From Hofstenia miamia (Eukaryota > Xenacoelomorpha > Acoela): a stretch of 64,000 bases of DNA. The stretch lies in the NCBI GenBank assembly GCA_004352715.1, contig SCFE01000081.1, forward strand, positions 882,282 to 946,281, in the 5' to 3' direction. This document shows, in pieces, positions 11,835 through 25,268 of this stretch (positions are counted from its first letter, which is position 1; each line of letters begins with the position of its first letter). Both the position numbers and the translations under genes were made by a program. The notes beneath the pieces are model-generated. The model saw nothing but the letters and a program-made list of their open reading frames with translations, searched no databases and was not told the origin of the DNA.

Positions 11835-13786
11835 AACAAAATAGATATTGTGTATTGACTCTAAATATAAAGGATGCCATCATATCGATTATCTTGCGAA
11901 TTGTCTTGAACTATTCCAGCATCCTAATTCTTCCTGATATTCTCAACTGTAAAGCTTAAAAATTTAATTATTATTGAGCCTTAGTAATAATATGAAGAAG
12001 CGGATTGTTATTACATGTGAAATTTCAAGTTACGTCAATGTCATAAACTGGGAAGTCTCTCCCGTTTGATTGCTTGATCTACTAACAGAAGTACAAGATG
12101 CATGCGGTGATCATTTAAATGGTAGATGGCCCAGTGCACTGAACAACAGATTCTTGCAGACTAAGTCCAAAAGAAGCTAGTTGCATAAAAATAAAATTGG
12201 CAGATAACTCCTGCCTTTTGTGAAGGATATTTTTGCCATTTAAGCAACATAGTAAATAATGTAATTGTCTTGTGTGCATGCATGCAATTAAGATATTTAA
12301 TCTTTCTTATCTGCCTATCACAAACGTGAGGAATTCATCATCGACATAATTTCCAGGTGTCTTTAGTTATTCCAGGTATTTTATATAATGTAATGTTTGC
12401 CATTTTCATGGTTTGACATGATAAGTGAAAGCTAGCCCTCGTCCCCCACAAAATTATAGAAAGTTATTTACAAACTATCTAGCAGTTCACTAAGATTGAG
12501 TATTAACTGAGTAGCTTGCTTACCTTAGAAAGCATACCATCAAGTGTTGATGTTAAACAGAAATAATATAAAATAACAATAAACGTAGAATAGTGGTACA
12601 AGTGAGATAAGGATAGAGGCTACCAATATTTTTAACTAATTATCTGCTCATATTTAAATTTTTTAACAATCAAACCTCTGATGTATATATCTAAGCTAAA
12701 TCACAGAATATATTCATGTTTAAATTGCAGAAATTTCACTAAGTCAATTTTCCAAATGTGTTAAATCTAGCGAGGATAATTTAGTAGGAGTTGAATTACA
12801 GATTTAATTTATCAACAGACTTTATTCCAAATTCAATTATTTTCAAGAATCAGTAAATAAGCGAAAGGAAATGAAAATAATTAAATCCATACACAAAGAG
12901 CGCAAGAATATTAAATTAGAAATTTTTGTTAACTGTTAATAAATTTTTGCAAGTTTCGCGAATTCGTTGTTTTGATTTTCTAAAAATCAATTAGCAGTAA
13001 GGGTTATAATAATGATTAAAGTTACAATGCTTCTATTCACTATTTTGGGAAGAGAATTCGAACGTGTATTTTTGCACGTTTGGTATAGTAAAGGATTGTT
13101 CATATTTCAAATAAGCAGGAAGCAATATATAAAGCAGCTCTCAAATTCATACATGTTCTATTAAAATGAAGGCTATCGTTAATAACTGGCTTTCATTTAG
13201 TTTTTTCAACCTCGACATTAACAGCTTTACTAACAAAAGCTGAATAGTCTATGATTGTTAGTGATCAACTTGTCAAATTGCAAATGCTCAATAGAAATTC
13301 ATTTCTTTGACATATTAATTTCTATGCATACCAACTTGAATTTATAGAGCTACTAATTTCCCTGAATATTTCGTCTAAGCAACAACTATGTGTCGAGAAC
13401 AGTGGGGTAAATTTTCTCGAAGTAAAAATTTACATTTAAATAGAAACATTTCAATGAAATGTATTTAAATTGCAAATTATCAACGTAATTTAAATGGTAT
13501 GAATTGTCATTTAAAAAAACGCTTTTTCAATTTTGCGATTTGAAAATATCACAGCTATACGTTAACTATTCGTGTATATATTAAATCTATTTAAGTGATT
13601 TGAACAAAAATCAGGTTAAATATATTCAATATTTAATTGACATTTAATTGACCATTTAAATGAGCATCTCTAGTCATAGGCTATAGGAAGTTTAGTACGC
13701 TTACTTAAGTATTTACTTCAACTGAATGAAAATGTAAAAATATTCTAAAATAGCAGTTTTAGCCACTTTTATTTATTAACTATTTC

Positions 13787-13820
13787 CAAGGAGTGCTTTA
13801 TATGTTATAAGCACTCCTTG
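13787..13820. repeat. perfect 12-bp-stem hairpin
   Basis: CAAGGAGTGCTT (13787-13798) and AAGCACTCCTTG (13809-13820) are perfect inverted repeats around a 10-base AT-rich loop. A related palindrome lies at 23051-23080. Neither has a coding frame or a poly-T tract suggesting a pol III product. Confidence 0.85.
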
Positions 13821-16168
13821 TTATTTCTCAATTAACGCATGATTAAAACTGCATAATTGGGAGTTTCTAGAGAAGGCAAGGTCTTACAAGAATTCTACAT
13901 CATTAAACTTTATTAGAAAATATTCAAGAAAAAGTATTCATCTTTAGCATACAACCTGAACTTGTGCCATTGACTGACATTAAGGACTGTTGAATGAATT
14001 TTCAGATCAAGGATTTGGTCTAATCTAAAACTCTAGGTAAACTGTGTAGTAAAGTGCGCCTTTCATCATTTAAAATACTCGTTCCCAATGCCGTTTAGAT
14101 TCAGATTTAGCCAATAATGTTCTGATGAGGACATTTCAGTAGTGATTAAGTCCGGCGATCAGAAACTGTCAACATTTTAACAAAAATAGACCCTTATGTT
14201 ATATCTCAAAACTTCAATTTCTCATAGACCTTAATTTTTTACAAAATATGTAAGGATTCAATAGAAAAAGTCATTATTGAAATCCTATATGTAATGATAT
14301 TTCACCACGTCACATGCCTATGATAATGACTTTAACAGAAACAAGGAGTTCCGTTTCACAAAATATTACTAACGACAATCAAGAAAGCAAAGATGCGAAA
14401 CTCCTTCAATATGAAAATGTAAAACTTAGCTCACATTTGACATCGAAAGAGACCTTAAAGAAGCCTTGAGAAATGCAACAGTTCTAGGAAATTAAATATA
14501 ATCTTTTTCAAATTTGTTGTAAAATTAATAGTTAATTCTTGGAAAAATAAACTTGCAAAAGCATGATTTTGCAAAAAACATTCCTCAATTCAGATTATAT
14601 TTTAGATCAACTCCAAGCTCATCAAAATAAGATTCTTTATCATAGATAGTTTACCTTACTTACATTGCATCGTACTTAATTTTTACAGCCCCTGGTATAC
14701 CAATCAATGCTTATATCATAATGCATTTAAGAACGTCTAACAATATCTCTTAATGTTAGTACGAGTGCTTTGAAACAAATTTACTAGCATATAAAATGTA
14801 TTGTATCTAGTTGTCATCAATCAATTCAAATGCGCACACCCTACATACTCTGTGTAATGCCAAACAACCACGTGCTCAAATCTGCCCATGTTGCCATACA
14901 TCTTATATTCTACTACCCCATTTGACCCATCCAATAAATTTGCTCCAAAAACTTTTGGAATTCCGCCACTGCCTCATTTCAGTTTTTTAAGCATTTTTTA
15001 CCTGTATATCTGTGGGTACCCCTTTCCGAAAAATAGTGTCCCACTCTAACCCAAGTTCGATCTTTGGCTCATGCATCGATAAACTAATAAATTCGGTTTC
15101 ACAAATAAATTTACGATCAAATTAAAGATGTTAAAGTTGTGGTTTTCCAATTGAATGGATTTTCAAAACTATTACAATAATCAATCTGCAATTTTATTTA
15201 AACAATCCTACTTCTAAATAGCAAACTGCAGTTTAGTTTGCTATGCTTTGCTATTTTTTTTTAAATCAATGCAATCTATAACTTAACACTTGAAGTACCA
15301 TTACTCCTTGAAATTCATTTTACATGTAGCATTTCAATTAAAAAATATGTAAAAGATACTTGCTTTTGTGTTGGATGATTATGATGAAATTTGGAGATTA
15401 GCTTAGCAACTGAAACTTAGAAGATCATCTAATTGAATGACTTTGACAATTAGAATTGGTGTATTAATACAGTACCTAGACGACAATTACGTTGCCTAGA
15501 AAATATTCTTTGTTACCCAGATCATTTAAATAGTATGCTTCTGGAAAACAAAAGTTTTTGTTACTCACAGAGTTTATTCCCTTTAAAATATTTTATTAAA
15601 TGTATTCTCTACCACACAATATTAGTATAGATATTTTTTCTGAGTTTGTTGACTAAAAATGCTGTATTTTAAATTGTTTGTTTCATAAATGCTCTAATAG
15701 TACTGACAGTAACATTGTGCTTAAAACAATATTGGCTGGCTGTATCATAATGTTGGTAAGAACTAATGGGAATAGTGTTGCTTAAATTTACTTTTACACT
15801 TTCAATTAATGACCAATAAAAAATTTAAATAAAAATAAAGCTAATATTAGAATTTCCTTATTAAAACATTAATCTGATTTCTTAATCATTAATATGTTTC
15901 ATAGTTGCAAAAAGGGTCGGACTCGTGTTGGATTGGGTTTGGGTATGGTCTGCTCAGGTTGAACTTAGACATTCAATTGCAAATCGTGTTGAATTCGGAC
16001 TGAAGATTTTTCCTAAGTACCTAAGAGTGGTTTTTATGAAATTCATATACATGTAAATGGTATTTGTTTAAATTAAACGTTACTTGCAATTTTAATTCAG
16101 TACAAAATTATTAAAAAATTCAAATTAATCAAAATTACTGTATTTCTATTTTAAATATGGATCTTGAG

Positions 16169-16199
16169 CTTAATAAATATATATATATATATATATATT
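16169..16199. repeat. (AT)n microsatellite
   Basis: Simple AT dinucleotide run. Confidence 0.95.
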
Positions 16200-16577
16200 G
16201 ATATTGAACTGGAAGACAAATATGTATGGTAATCTTATAGCTATTAACATAAGGATCTCATAAATTGTAGAAAATACCTGCTAGTAAAGGTAAAATTATA
16301 TTATTGTTTTGATAGTATAGTAGCATTAGTACTGCTAAAAAATATTTTCCATTATCGTTACTTCAGTAAAAAATTCAATATTGACCAATGCTCTAAACAT
16401 AAAATTTCAAATTGATGCTAAAATTATAGCAGTAAACATTCCACTTTTGCTGCTAATCTTTAGATGAGTTTCTGAAAATTAGCAAATGAATTTTATTAAA
16501 ATACTGAAGACTAATCTTTTGAAAGTTACTTTAATAAGATAATGTTTTGTTGAGACAAATGTGAAAGTAGTCTAAGC

Positions 16578-16715
16578 ATTCCCCCTAGATGGTCGTCGTG
16601 GTCTAACGACATTAACATCATTGAACATGTATGGGTCAAACTAACACTCAGGTCATTAAGATGTGTCAAACAACGGGAAATGGATTTCGAAATTGTTGAA
16701 CTAGAATTTTATTAA
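16578..16715 (+). pseudogene. Tc1-like transposase C-terminal remnant
   Basis: A 45-codon open stretch ending in TAA contains NDINIIEHVWVKL, matching the conserved Tc1-family block around the third catalytic acidic residue (SPDLN-IEHVW-L). No N-terminal part, terminal repeats or start codon were found nearby, so this is a small relic of a cut-and-paste transposon. Confidence 0.6.
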
Positions 16716-19136
16716 ATTCGGACCAGGGTCTCTGGTGCAAGTTTTATTCTTTAAAATCGAGCTGATTATTGATTTGAGTTTATAAATCTGTATTTGAATT
16801 TACTGAATTAATTATGGCTTGTGAAAATCAAACAGGTAACAGTAACGCAGACGACTACGATGCGGATTATAAACAGACAAAGAATTTTTAATGCACAATA
16901 TCAACGAAATACTGCTTTGGAACAATAGCAGTATTATCTGGATTAAACAAGAATTAAAATTTCATGGAAAATCAAGGAATTATAAATTTAGAAAGGTTAC
17001 CATGACTTTTCACTAGCTCTTTAAAAACAGTGCCTTAAAAGCCAATCGAAATATAAAAACCTGTATTTCCATCCTGTCAAATTCCATGTATGCCTCGAAA
17101 GCACCACATGGTATTTGTAGCAAACGTTGTAAGCATGGTTAGATACAGTTTCATAAGTTTGTATTTAGATTCTTGTAATATTGTTTTGCATTTCCAGTAC
17201 GTTTAGTCAGTGTCACTACTTCAATTGATTGTAAGATTCTAATGCATACATCTTCAGTTATATTTAGTGATAGAATTAGACGTTATTAAGTTTGGAATAT
17301 ATACTCACTATACTACATTGCATCACATTGAAATGAATTTTGTTTGGTTTTGATTAGTTTCTAATTGCCTTCATTTTCAGCTCATTTTTATCAGCTGAGT
17401 TTTTATGATAAAAAAATAGAAATCGCTAAAATACTTATACTTGTACAAGTACACAGATGGAGGAACTGAGGAAACGCCCCACCCCCACTCAACATAGCAG
17501 AGATACTTCCATTCCTCATGAAATATTTACCTATAACAAGTGATGTACCCAGGAGAACAGGGTGGAATGCCTCCCCCGTCAGATTTTGAAAATTGTCTTT
17601 GACTGGTTAAGTAAAAATACTTCTGGTAAAGAATATTAAGATATTAAAAACCAAGGTGCTGAAATGTATATCTTAACTGAATTCGTTCATTTTTTCCAAA
17701 ATGTTGCGCGGCTTCGCCCAGCTTTTGGTTTCTCAAAACAGAGACATTCCTTCCTGTGGAAATCCCTGCGTACTCTCCTGGTATAATAATCATAGTACAT
17801 AATATAATTATGTATTGCTTCTACTCCATGTGTGCATGGGTAGACAATATTAAACTGATATTGCAATTGTTGCAATAATTTGAAATTAATTAATATATTG
17901 CATACTTTAAAAAGACTATTGCCAATTATTTAAGGTTCACTTAAATCTCCCTGAAATATATAATCAATTCCCGATTCCAGAAAGCATTATTATCCTGTGT
18001 AGTAAAGTTTCATAGCATTGGCTGTTGAGTGTACAGCACAATTTGATGACCCAAAAATAAATTATGCTTCTACCTCCCAATTCACCGTTTTATGTTTATT
18101 GAAGGTTTAACATTAACCTTATTTCGCACCATTTTGACATTCTGTCTGACACCTCATCTTGACATGTCAAACCTTAAGAAATTATACTACGCTCACAGCA
18201 TTTACATAAGGTACCAATATAATTACCAATTATTTAAGATTCACAATTTAATGCACTACTTAAATGAAACTAGGAATGAGAAATATAGTCATTTAAATGA
18301 ATTTTTTATGAAATATATTTTGCTAAAGTGAAAATACTTTGAACACGCTTTCTGTATTTCTTAGCGTGTAGTGAAATATTCTGAATTATATAGCAATGCT
18401 AATAATAATTCAAATTATGGCAAGTCGCAAAATGTAACTAAAGATATTTTGTCCAGCACAGCTACAATATGAAATGATCCTCAATCATGTCTACTCTTCT
18501 GTTAACAAGAGTTGAAGTCAGAGAGAGACCTGCACTGGTCTGGGGTTGGACTGAGCTATTGGAAAAGATAGGCTGAAATTGAAAAAATACACTACAATTG
18601 TAGTAAATGCTACATAATTTCTGAAACGTTGTGAAATTGCACATTAGTATCACATAGTCTTCAAAAACTGCATTTATAATTTTCAATTCAATGTACAGAT
18701 TTTATTCGAAGTTTCTAACATACCTAACTTTGACCTAGCAAGCCGCAAAATTCTAGAAAATTTCGCAAGAACTGTCATAGAAATACGCCGAATTGGAATT
18801 AATCAGGTTGGATCGGATTCAAGTTGGGCAGTGATTGACCCCACATTTTCTGATTAAATTTATTAGTCTACGAAGGAAAGAAATTTCTAAGATCAATCTA
18901 TCATAAGATAAAAGAAGTGTTTCCTAATGAAATTAGAAGCAGCTAAAAGTGCATCAGTCTGTATTCGAAACTCGCCTCACCGACTGAACTACGTAACACA
19001 TAAGTGCGCTAGCCAGCCTAATAATGGCTGTATAGGTGAGGTCGTGTAGGGAAAAATATTTCATTGTTAGTAATTAATAACATAAACATTCATTATGCCG
19101 GCTGCGTTTGTAAGGTTGTAATGAATATATATATAT
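16716..19136. other. intergenic, no gene seen
   Basis: AT-rich with dispersed repeat-like G-rich patches at 17460-17590 (which contains a CCTCCCCC tract typical of hAT-derived repeats) and around 18800. Nothing else could be supported. Confidence 0.55.
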
Positions 19137-19668
19137 NNNNNNNNNNNNNNNNNNNNNNNNNNNNNNNNNNNNNNNNNNNNNNNNNNNNNNNNNNNNNNNN
19201 NNNNNNNNNNNNNNNNNNNNNNNNNNNNNNNNNNNNNNNNNNNNNNNNNNNNNNNNNNNNNNNNNNNNNNNNNNNNNNNNNNNNNNNNNNNNNNNNNNNN
19301 NNNNNNNNNNNNNNNNNNNNNNNNNNNNNNNNNNNNNNNNNNNNNNNNNNNNNNNNNNNNNNNNNNNNNNNNNNNNNNNNNNNNNNNNNNNNNNNNNNNN
19401 NNNNNNNNNNNNNNNNNNNNNNNNNNNNNNNNNNNNNNNNNNNNNNNNNNNNNNNNNNNNNNNNNNNNNNNNNNNNNNNNNNNNNNNNNNNNNNNNNNNN
19501 NNNNNNNNNNNNNNNNNNNNNNNNNNNNNNNNNNNNNNNNNNNNNNNNNNNNNNNNNNNNNNNNNNNNNNNNNNNNNNNNNNNNNNNNNNNNNNNNNNNN
19601 NNNNNNNNNNNNNNNNNNNNNNNNNNNNNNNNNNNNNNNNNNNNNNNNNNNNNNNNNNNNNNNNNNNN
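19137..19668. other. assembly gap (532 N)
   Basis: Unknown bases following a (TA)n tract that probably caused the assembly break. Confidence 0.99.
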
Positions 19669-20048
19669 GGCTAGGGATAAAATTAATTTTGTATGGCCTG
19701 CTACGGCCAGGAATATTGCTTTGGTCGCAGAGCACTAATTTCGATCAGTTTTTAAGGTGGGGGCTTCGAATGGACTGAGTCCGGCTGAACCCGAAGGATC
19801 AAACATAAATGGTTTAGCCCTAAGAGTGTCCCCTTGAAAAATACTATATTTTTAGAGAAACTTGAAAAATTTGCAATGTAGTGCCAATTTCCGTCAATCG
19901 GTGCTTAAAACAACCGGCCAGTACTGGACTTTAATAAAGAGATTTGAGCTGGGTCAGTGCCCAAAAATTTGGTTTGGCTACAACGCTGACCTAATGGAGT
20001 ACTTCAACAATGCTCCACTATATTGCTTAAGCTGCTTGTATAAGGATA

Positions 20049-21275
20049 CATTAATATTATCACCCTAAACGTTTTAAAATATACATTTTTTGGATTTATC
20101 TAAATTGCTGCCTGTCGCCTTTGCGACTGAGCCACAAATTTTTCATGAATATTTTGTTTCTGAGATGCGCGTCTTTTTATTAACGACCATCTTCTTATTT
20201 TGCACTACACACATAATTTTACTTAATGGGTAAACATTCGAGGCTAATAATATTTTATATGATATGTACAGTTTGTAGTTAGCACTTAGAAGAAATTTAC
20301 GAATATAGGTCTTTTTCAGAATAGTTTTTATGAAAATACGCATTTCCTATGTATACTAGTATTTTTTACTCAGATTTGACGAAGTTATAGCCAAATTGGA
20401 AATCGTGTTTGACTTAGGTTTCCCGAAAGAAATACAAAAACACATAAATCCAAAAAATCGATATTTAAATTTGAGCGGCCAATCCAAATTTTATATGAGA
20501 ATTCCATATTATACGATTCTTTACTTTAAGGAATTGATCTATCTACTGAAAAATTACAAATTTAGAATTAAATGGTTTTGTTGTTGGACAGTGGAATGTA
20601 TTTTCATGCAAAATATATATCTCCAAGTATCTTAGTAATTTATATTATTGGTTACAACATATGTAAAGGTTTGTTCAAAAATGTTTGTTATTTGATATAG
20701 AATTTAGCTAACATTCATTTTAAACGAATATGAGTTAAATTTTAAGTAATAATAGCGTTGGACACTGATATGCTTTTGAAGAATACCAAATGTTTATTTT
20801 TTAGCTAAATCTAAGGCATGATATCCCTTCAAAACAATATTTTTCTAAATAGTATTTGCAATTATTTACTCAAACAGTTTTAGAAGAGCAACATAAAATT
20901 ATTTTCTTTGTGAAGAGGTCTATGAAGAAAAGTTATCAATCAGCTATCCTTCACATTAATATAAATCGACTGCGAGTAGATTTCAATTAATACTGCAAGA
21001 ACAAAACACAACTCAATAAAGAATTCAATGCCAGGCATTTTATCAAATTTAAGATAAACAACATGCCATTCTAAAAGAAATTTCTACATATATATATATA
21101 CAACATGGCCGGCCTTAGCCAGCACGGGGCCCGGGGCAAAATATGCACATAAGTAAAATGAAGAAATCACGTTAGCAATGTCCTGTTATAGTGTGGGTTC
21201 GCGCCCTTATTTAGTTGCTGTAAAAGTACATAGATCGTTGCTTGCATATGCTGTGTGTGTTGGGAAATGATATAG
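20049..21275. repeat. local duplicate B, copy 1
   Basis: About 1.23 kb, nearly identical to 21277-22500 and separated from it by a single N. The only difference found is a 3-base indel near 20508. Both copies carry the same short unrecognised frames and, at the right end, a GC-rich patch (GGCCGGCCTTAGCCAGC ... GGGGCCCGGGG) typical of an eroded hAT-type repeat. Unique sequence precedes copy 1 and follows copy 2, the pattern expected from two overlapping contig ends that were not merged. Confidence 0.9.
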
Positions 21276-21276
21276 N

Positions 21277-22500
21277 CATTAATATTATCACCCTAAACGT
21301 TTTAAAATATACATTTTTTGGATTTATCTAAATTGCTGCCTGTCGCCTTTGCGACTGAGCCACAAATTTTTCATGAATATTTTGTTTCTGAGATGCGCGT
21401 CTTTTTATTAACGACCATCTTCTTATTTTGCACTACACACATAATTTTACTTAATGGGTAAACATTCGAGGCTAATAATATTTTATATGATATGTACAGT
21501 TTGTAGTTAGCACTTAGAAGAAATTTACGAATATAGGTCTTTTTCAGAATAGTTTTTATGAAAATACGCATTTCCTATGTATACTAGTATTTTTTACTCA
21601 GATTTGACGAAGTTATAGCCAAATTGGAAATCGTGTTTGACTTAGGTTTCCCGAAAGAAATACAAAAACACATAAATCCAAAAAATCGATATTTAAATTT
21701 GAGCGGCCAATCCAAATTTTATATGAGAATTCCATATACGATTCTTTACTTTAAGGAATTGATCTATCTACTGAAAAATTACAAATTTAGAATTAAATGG
21801 TTTTGTTGTTGGACAGTGGAATGTATTTTCATGCAAAATATATATCTCCAAGTATCTTAGTAATTTATATTATTGGTTACAACATATGTAAAGGTTTGTT
21901 CAAAAATGTTTGTTATTTGATATAGAATTTAGCTAACATTCATTTTAAACGAATATGAGTTAAATTTTAAGTAATAATAGCGTTGGACACTGATATGCTT
22001 TTGAAGAATACCAAATGTTTATTTTTTAGCTAAATCTAAGGCATGATATCCCTTCAAAACAATATTTTTCTAAATAGTATTTGCAATTATTTACTCAAAC
22101 AGTTTTAGAAGAGCAACATAAAATTATTTTCTTTGTGAAGAGGTCTATGAAGAAAAGTTATCAATCAGCTATCCTTCACATTAATATAAATCGACTGCGA
22201 GTAGATTTCAATTAATACTGCAAGAACAAAACACAACTCAATAAAGAATTCAATGCCAGGCATTTTATCAAATTTAAGATAAACAACATGCCATTCTAAA
22301 AGAAATTTCTACATATATATATATACAACATGGCCGGCCTTAGCCAGCACGGGGCCCGGGGCAAAATATGCACATAAGTAAAATGAAGAAATCACGTTAG
22401 CAATGTCCTGTTATAGTGTGGGTTCGCGCCCTTATTTAGTTGCTGTAAAAGTACATAGATCGTTGCTTGCATATGCTGTGTGTGTTGGGAAATGATATAG
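21277..22500. repeat. local duplicate B, copy 2
   Basis: Second copy of 20049-21275, beginning right after the single N at 21276. Most likely one locus represented twice. Confidence 0.9.
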
Positions 22501-23050
22501 CTTGCAAAATAAATATAATTTTTGCTCGATAATGTAATTATAGATCATTGTGTATAATTGCATCCCAACAATTTAGGCAATTTATATTAAATCAAAAAAG
22601 CAATTTCAGTATACATTGCAACTTGAGGATATTACAAACATAGCAAGCAATAGACATTTTCGTTTAGTATTTTAAATCATCTTCAAGCCATTTTAGAGAA
22701 ATTAAAGCTCTGTAGAGCAATGTTAAGCTTTAAAGTATCTTTAAGTCACCTTGGAGCAAATCAGTGTTTTGAAAACAATTTAATAATTTAAAATATGGCT
22801 ACAGTACTGTAAAGAGAATCATTTTACTTAATATAGATGTGCATAATTTGTCCCCTAATCAAATCTTAGACTCCAAGAAAAATTCAAGCAACTGTAGAAA
22901 AAGTGTTATGCGTAAAAAGAAAAGACATATTAGTATGCGATAGAACAAAAAGCTATATTATATTTCTAGAAGGTAATAAATTTATCAAGTAATTTTTCTT
23001 GTTTTTTGGAATCTAGTTGAATTAACGCATATTTGTTATTTACTACGTAT

Positions 23051-23080
23051 CAAGAAGTGCTTAATATTAAGCACCCCTTG
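23051..23080. repeat. near-perfect palindrome related to 13787 hairpin
   Basis: CAAGAAGTGCTTAAT faces ATTAAGCACCCCTTG with only two unpaired positions and no loop. Flanking TACGT / ACGTA extends the symmetry to about 23044-23086. The arm shares CAAGGRGTGCTT with the hairpin at 13787-13820. Confidence 0.8.
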
Positions 23081-23153
23081 CACGTATTTATAAAAACTTC
23101 TTACTTGCTCTATTTTACTAAAATTATTTATTAAATTTCATGCTACATTAATC

Positions 23154-23330
23154 CAGTAGCGTAGCCAGAAAATAAATTGGAGGGGGAGGCAATTTCAATC
23201 TAAATAACACAAACAAAACAATGTTTTACAAATTTTATTTTATATTCAACAAAATCATCAACTTCGGAATCCAAACATTAAAATTTGAGGGCGGCCATGG
23301 CCCCGTTTGCTTCCCCTTGCTACACCTATG
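23154..23330. mobile_element. hAT-like MITE
   Basis: The left end is CAGTAGCGTAGCC and the right end is the reverse complement of CATAGGTGTAGCAAGGGG. The flanking octamers CATTAATC (23146-23153) and CATCAATC (23331-23338) match at 7 of 8 positions, as expected for an aged hAT target duplication. The interior has GGGGGAGGC and GCGGCCATGGCCCC patches and no frame. Confidence 0.72.
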
Positions 23331-25072
23331 CATCAATCTCAATTGATAGCAGTTAGACACCACTTAACATATATATATATATATATAGATGCAATGTATA
23401 TATTTACTAAACTTATAAATGATGCCCTCCTTCAGAGCACGGCATAAATCATGTACTAGGATAGAAAAATTTGAACATATTCAACCAGTGAGTGCTCCAT
23501 TACATTTCAATTATTTTGATGAAATAAAAACCGTCGTAGAATCCTTTAATTAAAAGGAATTTTGATGCTTTTTAAAAAATATAACAATACTGATGGAAAA
23601 ATGAGTTAATAAGAGACAATGATTAAACTATTGTCGTCACAAAATACAGAAAACGATAACGCGGAGATATTTAATTGAAATTCGCAATCTATTATTAAAA
23701 TAATATGAAAATTCGTCACAATTAGTCTTACTATAAAGTATTATTCATCCATGCATTGCAGAAAATACAAATACCTAATGAAAATTCGTTCAAGTGGTGG
23801 GAGAAACTTCCTCATATCAAAATCTAGTTTACTAACGCTTTCTTTAACTGTCACTTATTGATTTAGCCAATTTGTTTTAAAGAATTTATCTGATTGAACT
23901 ATTGATAAATTACGGTTTATTCTAATCAAAGCCTTTGCATACGGTACCGGTCAATCATTTATGATGAAATTATTTCAGTTTGTTAATTTTCATTAGCTGC
24001 AGAATTCTAGATGACTCCTTATATAGAAGACGAGCTTTTTGTATTAAAATATTAGTTGCAATTATCCTTAATTATAAATATTTTACTAGATATCACGAAA
24101 AACTCTATTTTGACATGTATAATTCATAAATATATTTATGATTGAAGAAAATTTAATGCGTATTTTGCAAGACAGTCTGTGTATAGTGCTGTGAAGTTAG
24201 ATTTTTTTGGAAATACTTTAATATATATCTTTTTCTTATTTCAATAAATGTGGATCTCCTTTAGCGGAAGATCAATTGGTATTTGTTGAAGATTTGATAA
24301 GCCTTGAGATCACCAAATTCATTAAGTGAGGCATTCTTGAAAATTTATTATTCATTAGTTTCTTGTATATACCTGCAGAAGTAGTTAAGATCTACCATTA
24401 AAATCAATTCACTAACTTATTAATAACAATCAAAACTGAATGTTGCCTGCATGTATATAAACAGGGCGTAGTTAGTGGTGATCACCGAGGTAAACTGATT
24501 TACCTCCCAACATTTTCTAAATTACATTCTTTAGTAAATTTAAATATACAACTACGGCAGAAGTAATTGTGAACTATTTGAATCAGTGGTTTGCACAAAA
24601 CCAAATTCCGTTTTTGTTTTTTTGTGAAAGGGTTCCATATTCTTCATGAACAATAACAATGTGCATCAAATTTTTGCCGAACATTTGCAGCAAATAAACT
24701 GGCTGAAACAATGGTTTTAACACACGGCTTATCATAAGCGTAAAAATTCCGAAAATCTGAGGACCCGCAACAAAATTTATTGGTGGTTCAGGTTAAAAGC
24801 GCATATTTAGTTAACCAGCTTTAGCATTAAAGTAAATAAACTGCAACTATATATGTTTGATATACAATAGAAAAATCTTTCGGTTCATAAAATAACATTT
24901 CTACAATTTTTTCCTTTAAGTTAAGAGGATATTAAAAAATACGAAATCAATTTTTTACAAATATTTATATAAATCATGTCTCAATATTAGTTAATCCAAA
25001 TTAATTTGTTTTTAAAAAAAGCCTTACTAGGTGCATGCAAATAAATATTAAAATAAAAGTAGTGAAAATTAC

Positions 25073-25268
25073 CGCTTTCAGACATTTTGGTGTTCTCTAT
25101 ATCTGCTGAAATGGATTCATTGTTGTAATAAGTCACTTCTGCATGCGGAGTTTTCTCAACTAAGTTTTCAGTGGAACTTCTTTGAATAGGATGAACAATT
25201 GCTTGTTTAGAATTTCGAGTTTTTTCGTTTTGGGGAACAGTTGTAGCAGACGTTAATTCTGGATACAC
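25073..25268 (-). CDS. candidate internal exon, unknown gene
   Basis: A 65-codon open stretch bounded on the minus strand by a good acceptor (ATTTCAG before 25268) and a GTAATT donor after 25073. It begins VYPELTSATT, is rich in Ser, Thr, Glu and Asn, and contains EVTYYNN. With two tyrosines in short acidic/polar contexts it could be a cytoplasmic tail, but that is inference. It enters in phase 0, matching the phase-0 end of the candidate exon at 28649, and leaves in phase 1. No homology recognised. Confidence 0.4.

Larger units (their letters stand above)
11835..16577. other. intergenic, no gene seen
   Basis: AT-rich and stop-dense in six frames. The one structured item is the hairpin at 13787-13820. 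A G/T-rich degenerate stretch near 15913-16010 resembles other dispersed low-grade repeats in the window (18800, 32095, 38185). Confidence 0.6.
22501..25072. other. intergenic or 3' flank, no gene recognised
   Basis: AT-rich. It contains the palindrome at 23051-23080, a hAT-like MITE (23154-23330), a short AT run near 23370, and a hAT-like CAGGGCGTAG fragment at about 24464. Further 3' exons of the candidate gene at 25073-28732 would lie here, but none could be identified. Confidence 0.5.

Noticed and set aside
19064-19738. 224-codon frame on the plus strand and its minus-strand counterpart
   Set aside because: They cross the 532-N gap, and the flanking residues show no coding character.
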